64,000 bases of DNA from Cricetomys ansorgei (GCA_026225945.1 JAMJFZ010001133.1:15216001-15280000); one strand, 5' to 3'; positions 56,035 through 59,475 are shown, counted from the stretch's first letter. A program made the numbers and translations. The notes: generated from the sequence alone by a model not told the origin.

Positions 56035-58725
56035 TTAGCATACCATGAGTAATATTACTACTAACTTATTCTTTTTGTTGGCCATGAGCTGTGGTGGTTT
56101 TCTGGGTTCACCTACTTGCTCAATAAATATTCACTGAAAACTTACTGGCTACAAAGCAGTATTGCTGGGAATGATGCTAAAAACAAAGATGATTATGACT
56201 AGGTCCCTCCCTTTAAGAAAACCACAACAGGGAAATAAGTCAGACATACAAATAAAAAAGAGGGATCATAGACACTGTAAGAAATAAAAACCAACATGGG
56301 AATTTACAGAATACATATCGAAAGGAACAAACAAAACAATATTGTTTGGAAAACCAGAAATGGAAGAAAAAAATGTTAGGAATAAAAAAGAAAGCACACA
56401 TAAAGAAGATAGCTGGAATAAACCAGGGCAAGAAGTAAAGAATGCTAGGCACGCTGGTGCACATCTTTAATCCTAGCACTCAAGAGGCAGAGCAGAGGCA
56501 AAGGCAGGTAGGTCTCCTAAAGTTTAAGACCAGTCTGTTTTACATAGGAAGGTCCAGGCCAGTCAGAGCTACATGAAATCCTGTCTCAAAAAAAAAGAGG
56601 AAGGAGGGAAAGAAACAGAAAGAATGGGGGCCTGAAGAGGTGGCTCAGCAATCAGAGCACTTGCCGAAACCTGATACTGCAGAAATGGTACTGTATTAAT
56701 AATTATCCTGAATTTCCTTCAGATGGGGAAGAGTATGAAGGAATCTAGAAAGAGGCAAGCTGCATTCTGTAATGCAGTAAATCTGTATATATTTTCTTTT
56801 GGTTTCACTCAGCATAATTTAATTAAGTCATTTCCTAACCAGTTAATTTATTCATTTATCAATTAATGCCTAATAATTCTATTTGAGGCCCCAAATCAGT
56901 AAGTAAACCTTTCTTGAAGCAAATCTGATATACTCAAAATGATTCTCTGTGGGCTACTTATACCTGGAGCTCCACTTACTTGAGCCTGAGTATATTATGA
57001 CAGCAGCAAAGAGAGGATTGCCCACAGCCGCTCTTCTCATTGTAATCACATAATTTGAGTTCTCTTACTAAAGATCAATCAACATTTTACATCAGGATTT
57101 AACTTTTACTTTACAACTGCAAATGGAAATTCCTACAAGGTTGGCATTACCCAAATTCAAGTACCAAAACACAACTTACAGAGAAGGAGAAATAATCTAA
57201 CAAAAATGTGACTACCATTATAACTGCAGTGTGACTATACACAGAGATCTGAATACAAATGAGAATCCACCAAAACACCAAATGCATTATACTGTATAAA
57301 CCATCAGTGTCTAACGGTTTAGGGTACCACCAGATCAGACTATGCTCAGAAAACAGGAGAAACGTGCCAAGCATCATCCCATTGTCTGTATTAAACTAAT
57401 GAAGTGTAACTGCCCTCTTGGTTTGTACCAGAATAGTTTAATTTTATGAGTCAGCCATAAGAGCTCATAATCACAGAGTAGACGGTGAACTAGTTAGAGT
57501 CAAGAAGCTTCAGAATTGTAAAACAAATAATTCTAAAGAGCAATCAGCAGTATGTAGCTAGAGAACTCCAGTTTCAAAGACTGTGGCACAGGAAACCTTA
57601 AACTTGCATTCAGTCCTACGCCTGCTCCATGGCTTTTCCTCTTCTTTCTTACTGACAGAACTCTGATTTTGGTGGAGGTAACAATGCACACTCAACCCAA
57701 AGAGATAAATCATAATTGATCTGTCTCAGCCACAGACTCGCTCATTCTCTTGTCAGCTGTCAGGTTTCTTTGTTACTGCGGATAACTAGGTGTGTGATCT
57801 ATTCACGATAGTGATACATAGGAAAATATAAGCTTGAAGCATTTTCTGTAAGATTGACTTTCCCACACAAAACAGGGACTCAAGAGGGCATTTTACCCCA
57901 CGTCACCTTTTTCCATGGAGCACTGGTATGAAGACATGATGCCTAGGATTGCAGCTATCACCCTCTGACCATGAGTAGGCGAAGTCTTGAGAAAACGGTA
58001 CGTTAAAGTTAGCAGGAAAAGGACAGTGAAGACCTTAAGGCCACAATTATTTATTTTTAGGATAAAACATTCTGCATTCACTATATTATTTTTTGTAATT
58101 TTTTAGTTGGGATACAAAATGAGTTTCACAATATCTTTTTTCTACATATACATGTGTATACAAGCACAAGTGGATCAATTGCCAGACTTAGATCATATTT
58201 GCCCATTACCATCCAGCTGATTTCCCTTCTGTTTTTATGACTGTTCCATTACATCATTAAGTCACACAAACAAACTGTGTCCAGACTGCTCATTAGGCCT
58301 CAGTAAGCCTTGCTAATAAATGCCGTCCCATGCTTGAATTCATCTTAGCCTGATACGATAGCTCCCTATGTTTCCACAACACGACGAAGACTATTCATTA
58401 CTAATTAACATTTTATAATTTATAATATAGAAAACAAAAGGGAAATGGGTCAGTTTTTAAATTTTTGCTTCATATATCCATATCTAAATACCTTTTACAA
58501 GCATGTAATGTCTTAAAATACTAATAAAGAATTTTAACACTTATAAAGACAAATGAAAAACTGATCCATATTCATACCTTTCCGTGTATTCTCTGTCACA
58601 TCCACCCCAAACTGGATAATGTCACCAGAAAGAATTTCACATGGTGGACTTTCCTCAGAGCCTCGACTCAATCGCTGACTGTTTATAAAGGTCCCGTTAC
58701 TACTTTTAGTGTCTTGGAGATAAAA
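6896..58725 (-). CDS. Slmap: SLMAP gene, 15 internal coding exons (partial gene)
   Basis: Sarcolemma membrane-associated protein is a tail-anchored coiled-coil protein of the ER/sarcoplasmic reticulum, centrosome and outer nuclear membrane. In the STRIPAK phosphatase complex its FHA domain binds autophosphorylated MST1/2 and brings PP2A to them, which switches off Hippo signalling. The window shows 15 minus-strand exons: 58578-58725, 48760-48832, 44819-44855, 42685-42747, 34794-34889, 34274-34345, 32937-33077, 31551-31688, 29244-29412, 29106-29156, 28612-28662, 22636-22698, 12502-12561, 7172-7252 and 6896-6955. Joined, they give 1303 nt without a stop (434 codons plus one base), about residues 67-500 of a protein usually near 830-845 residues. 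The first 66 residues and the C-terminal coiled coils plus membrane anchor lie outside. Identity comes from near-exact agreement with the SLMAP sequence as I remember it; residue numbers assume 66 preceding codons. Confidence 0.97.
6956..7171. other. SLMAP intron, 216 nt
   Basis: A short unique intron; no repeat or motif seen. Confidence 0.85.
7172..7252 (-). CDS. Slmap: SLMAP exon: serine/acid-rich segment, symmetric
   Basis: An 81 nt exon, acceptor cctaatag, donor gtgagt, phase 1-1. It completes a glutamate codon and encodes [20 protein letters not shown] plus SSDDTT and one base, about residues 454-480. The segment is rich in serine, threonine and acidic residues and includes an SP site (TLSPSK), so it probably forms a phosphorylatable linker between coiled-coil blocks (inference). 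Confidence 0.96.
8437..8680 (+). repeat. B2/B3 SINE with (AAAT)n tail
   Basis: Head 'ggactggagtgatggctcag', internal 'tctggcctctgtgggcccc', tail of tandem AAAT at 8651-8675. Confidence 0.85.
8908..9010 (-). repeat. B1-type SINE, antisense
   Basis: A T-rich start, then 'gctgagacagggactccttg' and 'ctcctgcctcagctac', complement of B1. Confidence 0.65.
9200..9436 (+). repeat. B2 SINE
   Basis: Head 'agctagagagatgagtcagc', 'cagtgcccagcacctgacc', 'gccctcttctggactccg' and an A-rich tail. Confidence 0.85.
9440..9648 (-). repeat. B2/B3 SINE, antisense
   Basis: Ends 'actgctgagccatctctcca', the complement of the B2 head. It sits tail to tail with the 9200-9436 copy. Confidence 0.85.
9929..10068 (-). 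repeat. B1-type SINE, antisense
   Basis: Poly-T start, 'agataaggtctcactccgta', then 'agcctcctaaatgctgggat', complement of B1. Confidence 0.8.
10152..10345 (+). repeat. B2/B3 SINE
   Basis: 'gccagcaagatggctcagca' head, 'gctccattctcagaacccac' internal part, A-rich end at 10330-10345. Confidence 0.8.
10360..10620 (+). repeat. MIR remnant split by a B1
   Basis: 'cattttacaaatgaggaaa' (from 10368) and 'aaaactgaggtttaaagat' (from 10531) with 'ctgcctaaaggcgtatagtt' are consecutive parts of the MIR core. They are separated by an old B1 at about 10393-10530. Confidence 0.7.
10393..10530 (+). repeat. B1-type SINE inserted in MIR
   Basis: 'ggcatggtgggacatgcttg', 'catcccagcactgagggag' and 'gaaaccctgtctaaaaacca' are B1 landmarks. 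The MIR core resumes directly after its A-rich end. Confidence 0.75.
11085..11210 (+). repeat. Old B1-type SINE
   Basis: 'taatctcaccactcaggaag', 'aggctacacagtgagagcct' and 'gtctcaaagaacaaacaaca' identify a diverged B1. Confidence 0.75.
11960..11990 (+). repeat. (AAAAT)n microsatellite
   Basis: About six tandem units of aaaat in otherwise unique intron sequence. Confidence 0.9.
12502..12561 (-). CDS. Slmap: SLMAP small exon, symmetric, weak donor
   Basis: A 60 nt exon, acceptor tctttggcag, donor gttcgt, phase 1-1. It completes a lysine codon and encodes [19 protein letters not shown] plus one base, about residues 434-453. I recall glutamate where glutamine stands in IVQGH. The donor gttcgt is the weakest in the gene segment, which fits regulated inclusion. 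Confidence 0.94.
13330..13530 (-). repeat. ID-like plus B1-type SINE sequence, antisense
   Basis: 'ttaccactgagcaatattcc' is an ID complement. After it come 'attttgaggcataagttgcc' and 'cctcccaagtagctaggaat', a B1 complement. The order ID then B1 in antisense does not match a simple inverted B4, so two insertions may be involved. Confidence 0.55.
13675..13792 (-). repeat. B1-type SINE, antisense
   Basis: Starts (TTTG)n 'tttgagacagcatctcacta' and ends 'gacaggcataaccatgcctg'. Confidence 0.8.
14133..14243 (-). repeat. Old B1-type SINE, antisense
   Basis: 'aaagatagggtctcattatg', 'gtagccgaggctggtcttag' and 'ctcaacctccctagtgctag'. Confidence 0.75.
14855..15090 (+). repeat. B2-type SINE
   Basis: 'gttcagcagttaagaacaag', 'ggcatatccatctgtaactc', 'ggggatctgacatcctcttc' and an (AAAT)n-like tail. 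Confidence 0.8.
15290..15610 (-). repeat. Ancient L1 3'-end remnant
   Basis: The order 'accacccattttaaagaaac', 'acacattgtgatgaacact' and 'tattaatggaacaatatagt' corresponds to the complement of old mammalian L1 3' regions. This copy is in the same sense as SLMAP. Confidence 0.6.
15862..16036 (+). repeat. B1 SINE with 15 bp target duplication
   Basis: The body runs from 15877 to 16021 and includes 'taatcccagcactcgggagg' and 'gtttgaggccagcttggtct', with a (CAAA)n tail. A perfect 15 bp duplication, aagaatctagtatca, flanks it at 15862-15876 and 16022-16036. Confidence 0.93.
17119..17280 (+). repeat. B1 SINE with target duplication
   Basis: Body about 17133-17266, 'ctcatgcctttaatcctagc' to 'aggaaaccctgcttaaaa'. 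The direct repeat aaaaatcaaaaaca flanks it at 17119-17132 and 17267-17280. Confidence 0.9.
17672..17785 (-). repeat. B1-type SINE, antisense
   Basis: 'tctgagacaggtctcagtat', 'cagcgctagggttacaggca' and 'tgtgccaccacacctga'. Confidence 0.8.
18000..18330 (-). repeat. B4/RSINE-like composite SINE, antisense
   Basis: Alternating GT/CA sequence, 'ggaaggccacaggttacact', 'tctctcactgaacctggtgt' and 'ctttgcctcctcagtgatta'. I recognise the pattern as a rodent SINE but am unsure of its subfamily. Confidence 0.5.
18365..18600 (-). repeat. Ancient L1 3'-end remnant
   Basis: 'ggcttctttcacctaataga', 'ttttgggttgtttccagttt' and 'actgctgctacgaacattct' follow the complement of the old L1 3' region, in the same sense as SLMAP. 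Confidence 0.75.
19370..19470 (+). repeat. MIR core remnant
   Basis: 'tgaggtaggtactaccacct', then 'aatttgcccagaatcacagt', matching the order of the MIR core. Confidence 0.75.
20159..20212 (+). repeat. Short decayed tandem repeat
   Basis: Three near copies of 'aaaatctgtttcaaaa' in a row, with an interval of 17-19 bases. Confidence 0.75.
22120..22345 (+). repeat. B2 SINE
   Basis: 'aggagagatggctcagcact', 'gattcctagcacccaatggt', 'ccctcctctggcctatgaag' and a poly-A tail at 22295-22310, followed by more AT-rich tail. Confidence 0.88.
22636..22698 (-). CDS. Slmap: SLMAP small exon, symmetric
   Basis: A 63 nt exon, acceptor ctttattattag, donor gtgagta, phase 1-1. It completes a glutamate codon and encodes [20 protein letters not shown] plus one base, about residues 413-433. 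I recall cysteine in place of the arginine in SGGDR for other species. The donor is strong, but the acceptor's pyrimidine tract is poor. Confidence 0.95.
23147..23296 (+). repeat. Old B1-type SINE
   Basis: 'aaatcccagcattcaggagg', 'gagtttgagatcaacacatg' and 'gaggcctgctttaaaaaaag'. Confidence 0.75.
24300..24720 (+). repeat. Ancient L1 3'-end remnant
   Basis: 'tcattcagtcataaagaatg', 'atctgcaggaaaatggagag', 'aacaagataagccagtctca' and 'gaaagacaatatcacaagtt' are the end of ORF2 and start of the 3' UTR of old L1, here antisense to SLMAP. Confidence 0.85.
24836..25065 (+). repeat. B1 SINE with expanded A/C-rich tail
   Basis: The body 24836-24975 includes 'tttaatcccacccaacactt' and 'agaaaccctgtctcaaaaac'. 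The tail of about 90 bases is a mixture of AAAAC-type units. Similar 13-15 bp flanks at about 24820-24834 and 25058-25074 look like an imperfect target duplication. Confidence 0.88.
25075..25440 (+). mobile_element. Rodent hAT-like repeat (URR1-like)
   Basis: 'gaatgcttgagctccagtta', 'agattaggaggtgtggcctt', 'gctttggggtttcgaaagcc' and 'aagttgccttggtcatggtg' match an abundant non-coding rodent element. I recall it as a hAT-Charlie derivative; the name is from memory. Confidence 0.65.
25480..25612 (-). repeat. B2/B3 SINE, antisense
   Basis: 'ttggatcccctagaactgga', 'agcagcaagtactcttagcc' and 'actgagccatctcgccagt'. Confidence 0.85.
26158..26323 (-). repeat. B3 SINE, antisense
   Basis: 'gatgttttgcctacatgcat', 'cagttgtgagctaccatatg' and 'cactgagccatcactccagc', after an ATTT-rich tail complement. 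Confidence 0.9.
26498..26640 (-). other. GC-rich open segment with AATAAA, origin unknown
   Basis: On the SLMAP transcript strand this reads open from about 26640 to a TAA at 26521-26523, with residues such as [20 protein letters not shown] and then [22 protein letters not shown] lies at 26498-26503, 17 nt after the stop. The stretch 26570-26640 has at least five CpG sites in an AT-rich intron. I see no good acceptor above it and no A-tail below the signal. It could be an alternative terminal exon of SLMAP, a short retrocopy end, or chance. Confidence 0.35.
27500..27560 (-). repeat. ID-like tRNA-derived remnant
   Basis: 'aatgctggaattgaatccaa' and 'gaagctacatctccaggtca' resemble the complement of an ID element. 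Confidence 0.45.
27880..28046 (+). repeat. B1 SINE with near-perfect target duplication
   Basis: Body about 27893-28033, internally shortened, with a pure A-tail near 28008-28031. Flanks tattccatgtact (27880-27892) and tattcaatgtact (28034-28046) differ at one base. Confidence 0.85.
28612..28662 (-). CDS. Slmap: SLMAP small exon, symmetric, weak donor
   Basis: A 51 nt exon, acceptor cttaatcctag, donor gtagcg, phase 1-1. It encodes G then [16 protein letters not shown] and one base, about residues 396-412. The short acidic/polar segment has no coiled-coil character. The donor departs from the gtaagt/gtgagt consensus, and its length and phase permit clean skipping, so it is a likely alternatively spliced exon (inference; SLMAP is known to be spliced variably in this region). 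Confidence 0.93.
28663..29105. other. SLMAP intron, 443 nt
   Basis: Unique AT-rich sequence; I see no repeat or regulatory element in it. Confidence 0.75.
29106..29156 (-). CDS. Slmap: SLMAP exon: end of the first long coiled coil
   Basis: A 51 nt exon, acceptor ttttttacag, donor gtaggt, phase 1-1. It completes a valine codon and encodes [16 protein letters not shown] plus the first base of a glycine codon, about residues 379-395. It is the first of six consecutive symmetric small exons. Confidence 0.96.
29157..29243. other. SLMAP intron, 87 nt
   Basis: The shortest intron in the window. It is unique sequence and contains no repeat. Confidence 0.9.
29244..29412 (-). CDS. Slmap: SLMAP exon: Q/E/K-rich coiled coil
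   Basis: A 169 nt exon, acceptor ctacccaacag, donor gtaagc, phase 0 to 1. It encodes 56 residues from [18 protein letters not shown] to NERLTALQ plus one base, about residues 323-378. The centre ([16 protein letters not shown]) is a highly charged, glutamine-rich coiled coil. The change to phase 1 here sets the phase of the following cassette of six small exons. Confidence 0.97.
29877..30079. repeat. Minisatellite, 41 bp unit, about five copies
   Basis: Copies begin at 29881, 29922, 29963, 30004 and 30045. The unit includes 'cactcgggccaggatcacc'. Copies 2 and 5 share 'tagct' where 1, 3 and 4 have 'tacct'; copy 4 alone has 'ttgcag'. Conservation is otherwise complete, so the array is young or homogenised. 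Beyond 30079 an antisense L1 3' end begins. Confidence 0.97.
30082..30345 (-). repeat. Rodent L1 3'-end, same sense as SLMAP
   Basis: 'gtttcactgtggcattcttc', 'atatacatgtgtttatacat' and C/T-rich 'tagttcccttcctcttccc' match the complement of a rodent L1 3' UTR. A T-rich start at 30080-30110 would be its degraded A-tail. Confidence 0.75.
30650..30837 (-). repeat. B3-like SINE, antisense
   Basis: 'gatcggagcacaactctatg', 'gtgggctcctgggaatagac' and 'ctgcctttaccctacaagac', complement of a B3-type element. Confidence 0.65.
30926..30962. repeat. (TGG)n/(TAG)n microsatellite
   Basis: Eight or nine TGG units followed by TAG units and a short TG tract. Confidence 0.95.
31232..31546 (+). mobile_element. 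Rodent hAT-like repeat (URR1-like)
   Basis: 'gagggtttgaataagaatgt', 'ttagttcccaggtggtagta' and 'catagtgttttatcacagca' match the same family as 25075-25440. It ends within about 5-10 nt of the 31551 exon edge, so it forms part of the intron just after the donor. Confidence 0.65.
31551..31688 (-). CDS. Slmap: SLMAP exon: coiled coil
   Basis: A 138 nt exon, acceptor cttaacttgcag, donor gtatgt, phase 0-0. It encodes 46 residues from [16 protein letters not shown] to KDLSDKLK, about residues 277-322, a continuous amphipathic coiled coil. A hAT-like repeat ends only a few bases from its donor side. Confidence 0.97.
32010..32135 (-). repeat. Old B1-type SINE, antisense
   Basis: 'caggctggctttaagttcac', 'ctaggctagccagacacttg' and 'cagaacccaagtgctacga'. 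Confidence 0.5.
32457..32726 (+). repeat. B1 5' part joined to B2 3' part
   Basis: 32457-32575 reads as B1 ('catctttaatcctactactt', 'gtgagttcagggcagtatgg'). From about 32580 it continues as the middle and 3' part of a B2 ('gttctcagcacccacatcaa', 'cctgtaattccaggtccagt'). The B2 head is missing at the join. Confidence 0.75.
32734..32882 (+). repeat. B1 SINE
   Basis: A well-preserved B1: 'ccagccgtggtggcacatgt', 'gaggcagaggcaggcggatc', 'gggctacacagagaaatcct', ending before the 32937 exon edge. Confidence 0.92.
32937..33077 (-). CDS. Slmap: SLMAP exon: coiled coil
   Basis: A 141 nt exon, acceptor ttctattccag, donor gtattt, phase 0-0. It encodes 47 residues from [15 protein letters not shown] to RKLSEVE, about residues 230-276, strongly charged and heptad-rich. 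At the position read here as KNN I recall other residues in mouse and human, which fits a different rodent species; that is from memory. Confidence 0.97.
33078..34273. other. SLMAP intron, 1.2 kb
   Basis: AT-rich and without a SINE or other repeat I can recognise. No extra exon seen. Confidence 0.7.
34274..34345 (-). CDS. Slmap: SLMAP exon: coiled coil
   Basis: A 72 nt exon, acceptor tttttcccatag, donor gtaggt, phase 0-0. It encodes [20 protein letters not shown] plus ACSK, about residues 206-229. Leucine and isoleucine at heptad spacing indicate continued coiled coil. The intronic context matches the flanking exons exactly in frame. Confidence 0.97.
34346..34793. other. SLMAP intron, 448 nt
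   Basis: A short intron about 40 percent of which is a recent-looking B1 (34586-34746) with an 11 bp target duplication. Otherwise A-rich with an A-run at 34561-34574. Confidence 0.85.
34575..34757 (+). repeat. Young B1 SINE with 11 bp target duplication
   Basis: Body about 34586-34746, with an intact 'tttaatcccagcacttggga' core and the 'gttacaacagagaaaccctg' variant. Perfect flanks ctattaaactg at 34575-34585 and 34747-34757. Confidence 0.95.
34794..34889 (-). CDS. Slmap: SLMAP exon: coiled coil 1
   Basis: A 96 nt exon, acceptor atttctgttag, donor gtattc, phase 0-0. It encodes 32 residues from [11 protein letters not shown] to ASDTSWQ, about residues 174-205, with leucine heptads in [10 protein letters not shown]. 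In SLMAP this part follows the FHA domain and helps form the helical region used for STRIPAK assembly (family knowledge). A B1 insertion lies 37 nt after the donor. Confidence 0.97.
35294..35338. repeat. (TG)22 microsatellite
   Basis: An uninterrupted GT/TG run of 45 bases, in the intron between the exons at 34889 and 42685. Confidence 0.98.
37615..37805 (-). repeat. B3 SINE, antisense
   Basis: 'ggtgttttgcttgtatgtat', 'agatcccctggaacaggagc', 'agttgtgagctgccatgtgg' and 'accgctgagacatccatctt'. Confidence 0.93.
38050..38507 (-). mobile_element. Candidate 3' LTR
   Basis: The minus strand after the polypurine tract starts TGAAGCC and has a TATA-like 'gaggtatatgagagg' about 100 nt in. The lower edge is not defined and no second LTR exists for comparison, so this rests on position only. 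Confidence 0.35.
38078..38142. repeat. (GGGGA)n purine tract
   Basis: Purine-only on the plus strand with GGGGA-type units. On the transcript strand it is C/T-rich. Confidence 0.95.
38513..38530 (-). promoter_or_regulatory. Candidate retroviral polypurine tract
   Basis: On the minus strand it reads agtagaaggggggaaaga, located after the pol remnant and just before a possible LTR start, as the plus-strand primer of a provirus should be. Confidence 0.5.
38822..39025 (-). pseudogene. Post-integrase open piece of the provirus
   Basis: A 67-residue open stretch (contains [20 protein letters not shown]) between integrase and the polypurine tract. It may be the start of a former accessory or envelope frame; I cannot assign it. 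Confidence 0.4.
39239..39421 (-). pseudogene. Integrase C-terminal remnant
   Basis: A 60-residue open piece containing [25 protein letters not shown] and LWEPSKLI, the DNA-binding C-terminal part of a class II integrase, out of frame with the core. Confidence 0.8.
39671..40126 (-). pseudogene. Retroviral integrase remnant: zinc and core domains (broken)
   Basis: A 151-residue open piece. An HH-CC zinc-binding part is visible (FHEKHH, then CSMC about 35 residues later). The core domain follows with its first aspartate in TIDIYSGF and its second in KTDNAPTY. The frame stops shortly after the second aspartate, before the catalytic glutamate, so this piece is inactive. Confidence 0.88.
41023..41700 (-). 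pseudogene. Retroviral reverse transcriptase remnant (broken)
   Basis: The start shows a QWPL segment near 41680 with a stop soon after. The 90-residue open piece at 41023-41295 carries the YMDD catalytic box followed by [15 protein letters not shown], typical of class II elements. Stops and shifts separate the pieces. Confidence 0.85.
41856..42200 (-). pseudogene. Retroviral protease remnant (broken)
   Basis: A 70-residue open segment at 41856-42068 includes [16 protein letters not shown], the C-terminal part of betaretroviral/IAP-type protease. Upstream, near 42105-42150, the active-site neighbourhood is recognisable, but a frame disruption destroys the catalytic D-T/S-G triad and a stop follows. 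Non-functional. Confidence 0.8.
42307..42666 (+). repeat. B1 SINE with greatly expanded AAAG-type tail
   Basis: Body about 42318-42450 ('catgcctttaatcccagcac', 'gaaaccctgtctaaaaaa'). A tail of about 205 purines follows to 42655. Flanks gacaaagaatt (42307-42317) and gactaagaatt (42656-42666) differ at one base, so body plus tail came in as one insertion whose tail later grew. Confidence 0.88.
42450..42655. repeat. (AAAG)n/(AAAGA)n purine tract
   Basis: An almost pure A/G run on plus, thus C/U-rich in the SLMAP transcript, about 30 nt below the 42685 donor edge. Confidence 0.97.
42685..42747 (-). CDS. Slmap: SLMAP exon: start of coiled-coil region
   Basis: A 63 nt exon, acceptor atttctag, donor gtaaaa, phase 0-0. 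It encodes [20 protein letters not shown] plus Q, about residues 153-173, where the helical part begins. Being 63 nt and symmetric, it could be skipped without a frame change. A roughly 200 nt pyrimidine-rich tract on the transcript strand begins about 26 nt after its donor; see findings. Confidence 0.96.
42805..43375 (+). repeat. B2/B3 SINE interrupted by a hAT-like repeat
   Basis: 'aggcaacaagatgactcagc' to 'acttcagttgatccctg' (42805-42875) is the SINE head. 'accccaatacccacagggta' to an A-rich end (43262-43375) is its remainder. A different repeat lies between. Confidence 0.7.
42876..43261 (+). mobile_element. Rodent hAT-like repeat (second family)
   Basis: 'gggctaagtcatctgagggg', 'gaaaatgcctccataagatc', 'gtgggtggtgccatccctgg' and 'gcctctgcatcagttcctgc' match an abundant rodent non-coding element. 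It ends 'tgtttcatcacagcaataat', close to the end of the other hAT-like family. Confidence 0.65.
43905..44061 (+). repeat. B1 SINE
   Basis: 'ggtggatctctgtgagttcg', 'aggccagcctggtctacaga' and 'gttacaacagagaaaccctg', with a pure A-tail at 44042-44061. Confidence 0.95.
44819..44855 (-). CDS. Slmap: SLMAP micro-exon: linker after FHA
   Basis: A 37 nt exon, acceptor acttttcag, donor gtaagt, phase 2 to 0. It completes an aspartate codon and encodes [12 protein letters not shown], about residues 140-152, a proline-containing linker between the FHA domain and the first coiled coil. It was missed by any length-based ORF search; the GT-AG flanks and the joined frame define it. Its length is not a multiple of three, so with the two preceding exons it is structurally obligatory. 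Confidence 0.95.
46684..46850 (+). repeat. MIR remnant
   Basis: 'gttatctgcctggtactatg', 'ctaagttctttaaaaaatac' and 'tttcagaagtggggtcacag' follow MIR order. Confidence 0.65.
46887..47125 (+). repeat. B1-type head with B2-like end
   Basis: 'ggtcaggtgctatggcacgt' and 'tggccagcctggctgaatca' are B1-like; after 'tctgtttcaaaaaac' comes a B2-like run 'agctcctgagggttaacccc' and CA-rich end. Confidence 0.6.
47222..47530 (+). repeat. B4-type SINE (ID plus B1)
   Basis: 'atggctgaggatatggttca' and 'gagcctgagtttgaataccc' are ID-like. A B1-like part ('gtgcatgtctgaaaccccaa', 'gggggccagctagccaagaa') and a CA-rich tail follow. Confidence 0.7.
48760..48832 (-). CDS. Slmap: SLMAP exon: end of FHA domain
   Basis: A 73 nt exon, acceptor ttaaccag, donor gtgagta, phase 1 to 2. 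It completes a split valine codon and encodes [20 protein letters not shown] plus LRS, about residues 116-139, then two bases of an aspartate codon. This is the last strand of the FHA beta-sandwich and the start of the linker. Not a multiple of three. Confidence 0.97.
50127..50285 (+). mobile_element. hAT-like repeat, 3' part
   Basis: 'aagcagcacccctctgtggc', 'tctgcatcagttcctgcctt' and 'cccaagttgtcatggtgctt', the last half of the family seen at 42876-43261. Confidence 0.65.
50290..50332 (-). repeat. B2 head fragment, antisense
   Basis: 'accactgagccatctctcca' plus gcccc, the complement of a B2 5' end with no more of the element. Confidence 0.75.
51499..51592 (+). repeat. ID-type SINE
   Basis: 'gctgagaataatgctcagtg', 'gtagagcaattgccttgcat' and 'agggccctaggctcaattcc', with tRNA-like A and B boxes. 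Confidence 0.85.
51708..54147 (+). mobile_element. 5'-truncated L1 with 13 bp target duplication
   Basis: The element spans 51721-54134, antisense to SLMAP. It begins inside the reverse transcriptase domain (LFADDMIVY) and runs through the ORF2 C-terminus (52390-52875 and 52904-53092 are open pieces) into a G-rich 3' UTR and an A-rich tail. The direct repeat aaagaagtctaca lies at 51708-51720 and 54135-54147. About 53330-53345 ORF2 jumps into 3' UTR, so the end of ORF2 is deleted. Stops and shifts make it inactive. Confidence 0.95.
52390..53092 (+). pseudogene. L1 ORF2 C-terminal remnant
   Basis: An open piece of 161 residues (52390-52875: [32 protein letters not shown]), then a shift and [20 protein letters not shown] at 52904. 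These are the region after the RT domain of L1 ORF2. Confidence 0.93.
55076..55231 (+). repeat. B2 SINE
   Basis: 'ggggctggagagatggctcg', 'ggttcaattcccagcacccc' and 'ctgtctgtaactccagttcc'. It lies directly before an inverted relative. Confidence 0.93.
55235..55442 (-). repeat. B2/B3 SINE, antisense
   Basis: 'gttcaggtgcctgagggatc', 'gggcactaggaactgaactc' and 'ccactaaaccatctctccag'. Confidence 0.85.
55520..55590 (-). repeat. ID-like remnant, antisense
   Basis: 'gggcaagcactctaccaacg' and 'aaccaagcaaccgaactaga' resemble an ID complement. Confidence 0.5.
56000..56031. repeat. (TA)15 microsatellite
   Basis: An uninterrupted TA run followed by six T. Confidence 0.98.
56443..56597 (+). repeat. B1 SINE
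   Basis: 'tggtgcacatctttaatcct', 'gcactcaagaggcagagcag' and 'aaatcctgtctcaaaaaaaa'; it contains a small internal duplication of 'gcagaggca'. Confidence 0.85.
56628..56685 (+). repeat. B2 head fragment
   Basis: 'gggcctgaagaggtggctca' and 'gagcacttgccgaaacctga', with no middle or tail. Confidence 0.65.
58578..58725 (-). CDS. Slmap: SLMAP exon: C-terminal half of the FHA domain
   Basis: A 148 nt exon, acceptor ttttcttttcag, donor gtatga, phase 0 to 1. It encodes 49 residues plus one base, starting [15 protein letters not shown] and ending VTENTRK, about residues 67-115. The SSNGTFIN stretch fits the conserved N-G-x-F-x-N segment of FHA phosphothreonine-binding domains. The arginine and serine of the phosphate-binding loop belong to the preceding exon, outside the window. 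The exon length is not a multiple of three, so skipping it would break the frame. Confidence 0.97.
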
Positions 58726-59154
58726 CTGAAAAGAAAACGAAAAGCAAAGGATCAACAGCAATAATCCGGAGCTTACTTTTAAAAAAGTACTGTCAACTTT
58801 GAAAACCTCCTCACGTGGACTTCTCCCCTATCAACCAAAACCACTCATTTCAGTTAATATTCAACATAAATGAAAATTAAAACTTAAAACTAGATAGCTT
58901 AAAATCTAACTGGATATATGGAAGAACCACCTTATAAAACAGTTTGCATTATATCCTTAAAGTGTTAAACATAAAGTTAGCGTACAACTCAATAATTCCA
59001 AAACATGTCTTCACAAAATTTGCCTACAAACATTCATAACAGCATTATTCAATCAAAAACAGAAACAACTGAAATATCTAGCAACTGAATATATAAACAA
59101 ATGCAACATATCCACACACCAGGTTATTGTTTTACAATACAAACGAATAAAGTA

Positions 59155-59215
59155 TTTATATATATATGACTGTAACATATATACAAATACTTTAGTATAT
59201 ATACATATATGTATG
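59155..59215. repeat. AT-rich alternating tract
   Basis: TA/CA alternation with two similar stretches of 'tatatatacatatatgt' type. Confidence 0.8.
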
Positions 59216-59269
59216 TACACCTTCATATGATGACCACCAAGTCATAAATCAAAATAAAAGAAGATAATC

Positions 59270-59370
59270 AAGGATGAGTGTGCTAGCATGTGCCTATCAT
59301 CTCAGTATTCAGGAGACTTAGGCAAGAGGATTACAAGCTCAAGGATAGAGGACAGTGTCAAAAAGAAAAA
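59270..59370 (+). repeat. Old B1-type SINE
   Basis: 'gcatgtgcctatcatctcag', 'tattcaggagacttaggcaa'; directly followed by an ID element, so the pair resembles a reversed B4 order. Confidence 0.6.
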
Positions 59371-59384
59371 GAAAAAGACAAATG

Positions 59385-59475
59385 TAGATTGAGGTGCAGC
59401 TCAGACAGACAGAGTGCTTGCCAAGCATACATGAGGCCCTGGGTTCAATACCCAGCACATCAGTAGAGGAGGGGG
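59385..59475 (+). repeat. ID-type SINE
   Basis: 'gattgaggtgcagctcagac', 'gtgcttgccaagcatacatg' and 'gccctgggttcaatacccag'. Confidence 0.8.

Larger units (their letters stand above)
48833..58577. other. SLMAP intron, 9.7 kb
   Basis: It is dominated by a 2.4 kb truncated L1 in antisense to the gene (51721-54134), with ID, B2/B3, B1 and hAT-like repeats and a (TA)n run, all listed separately. The pieces 48833-50120, 50335-51498, 54148-55070 and 56690-58577 are AT-rich sequence in which I see no exon or named repeat. Short TGTAAT-type repeats occur near 49755-49800. Confidence 0.8.
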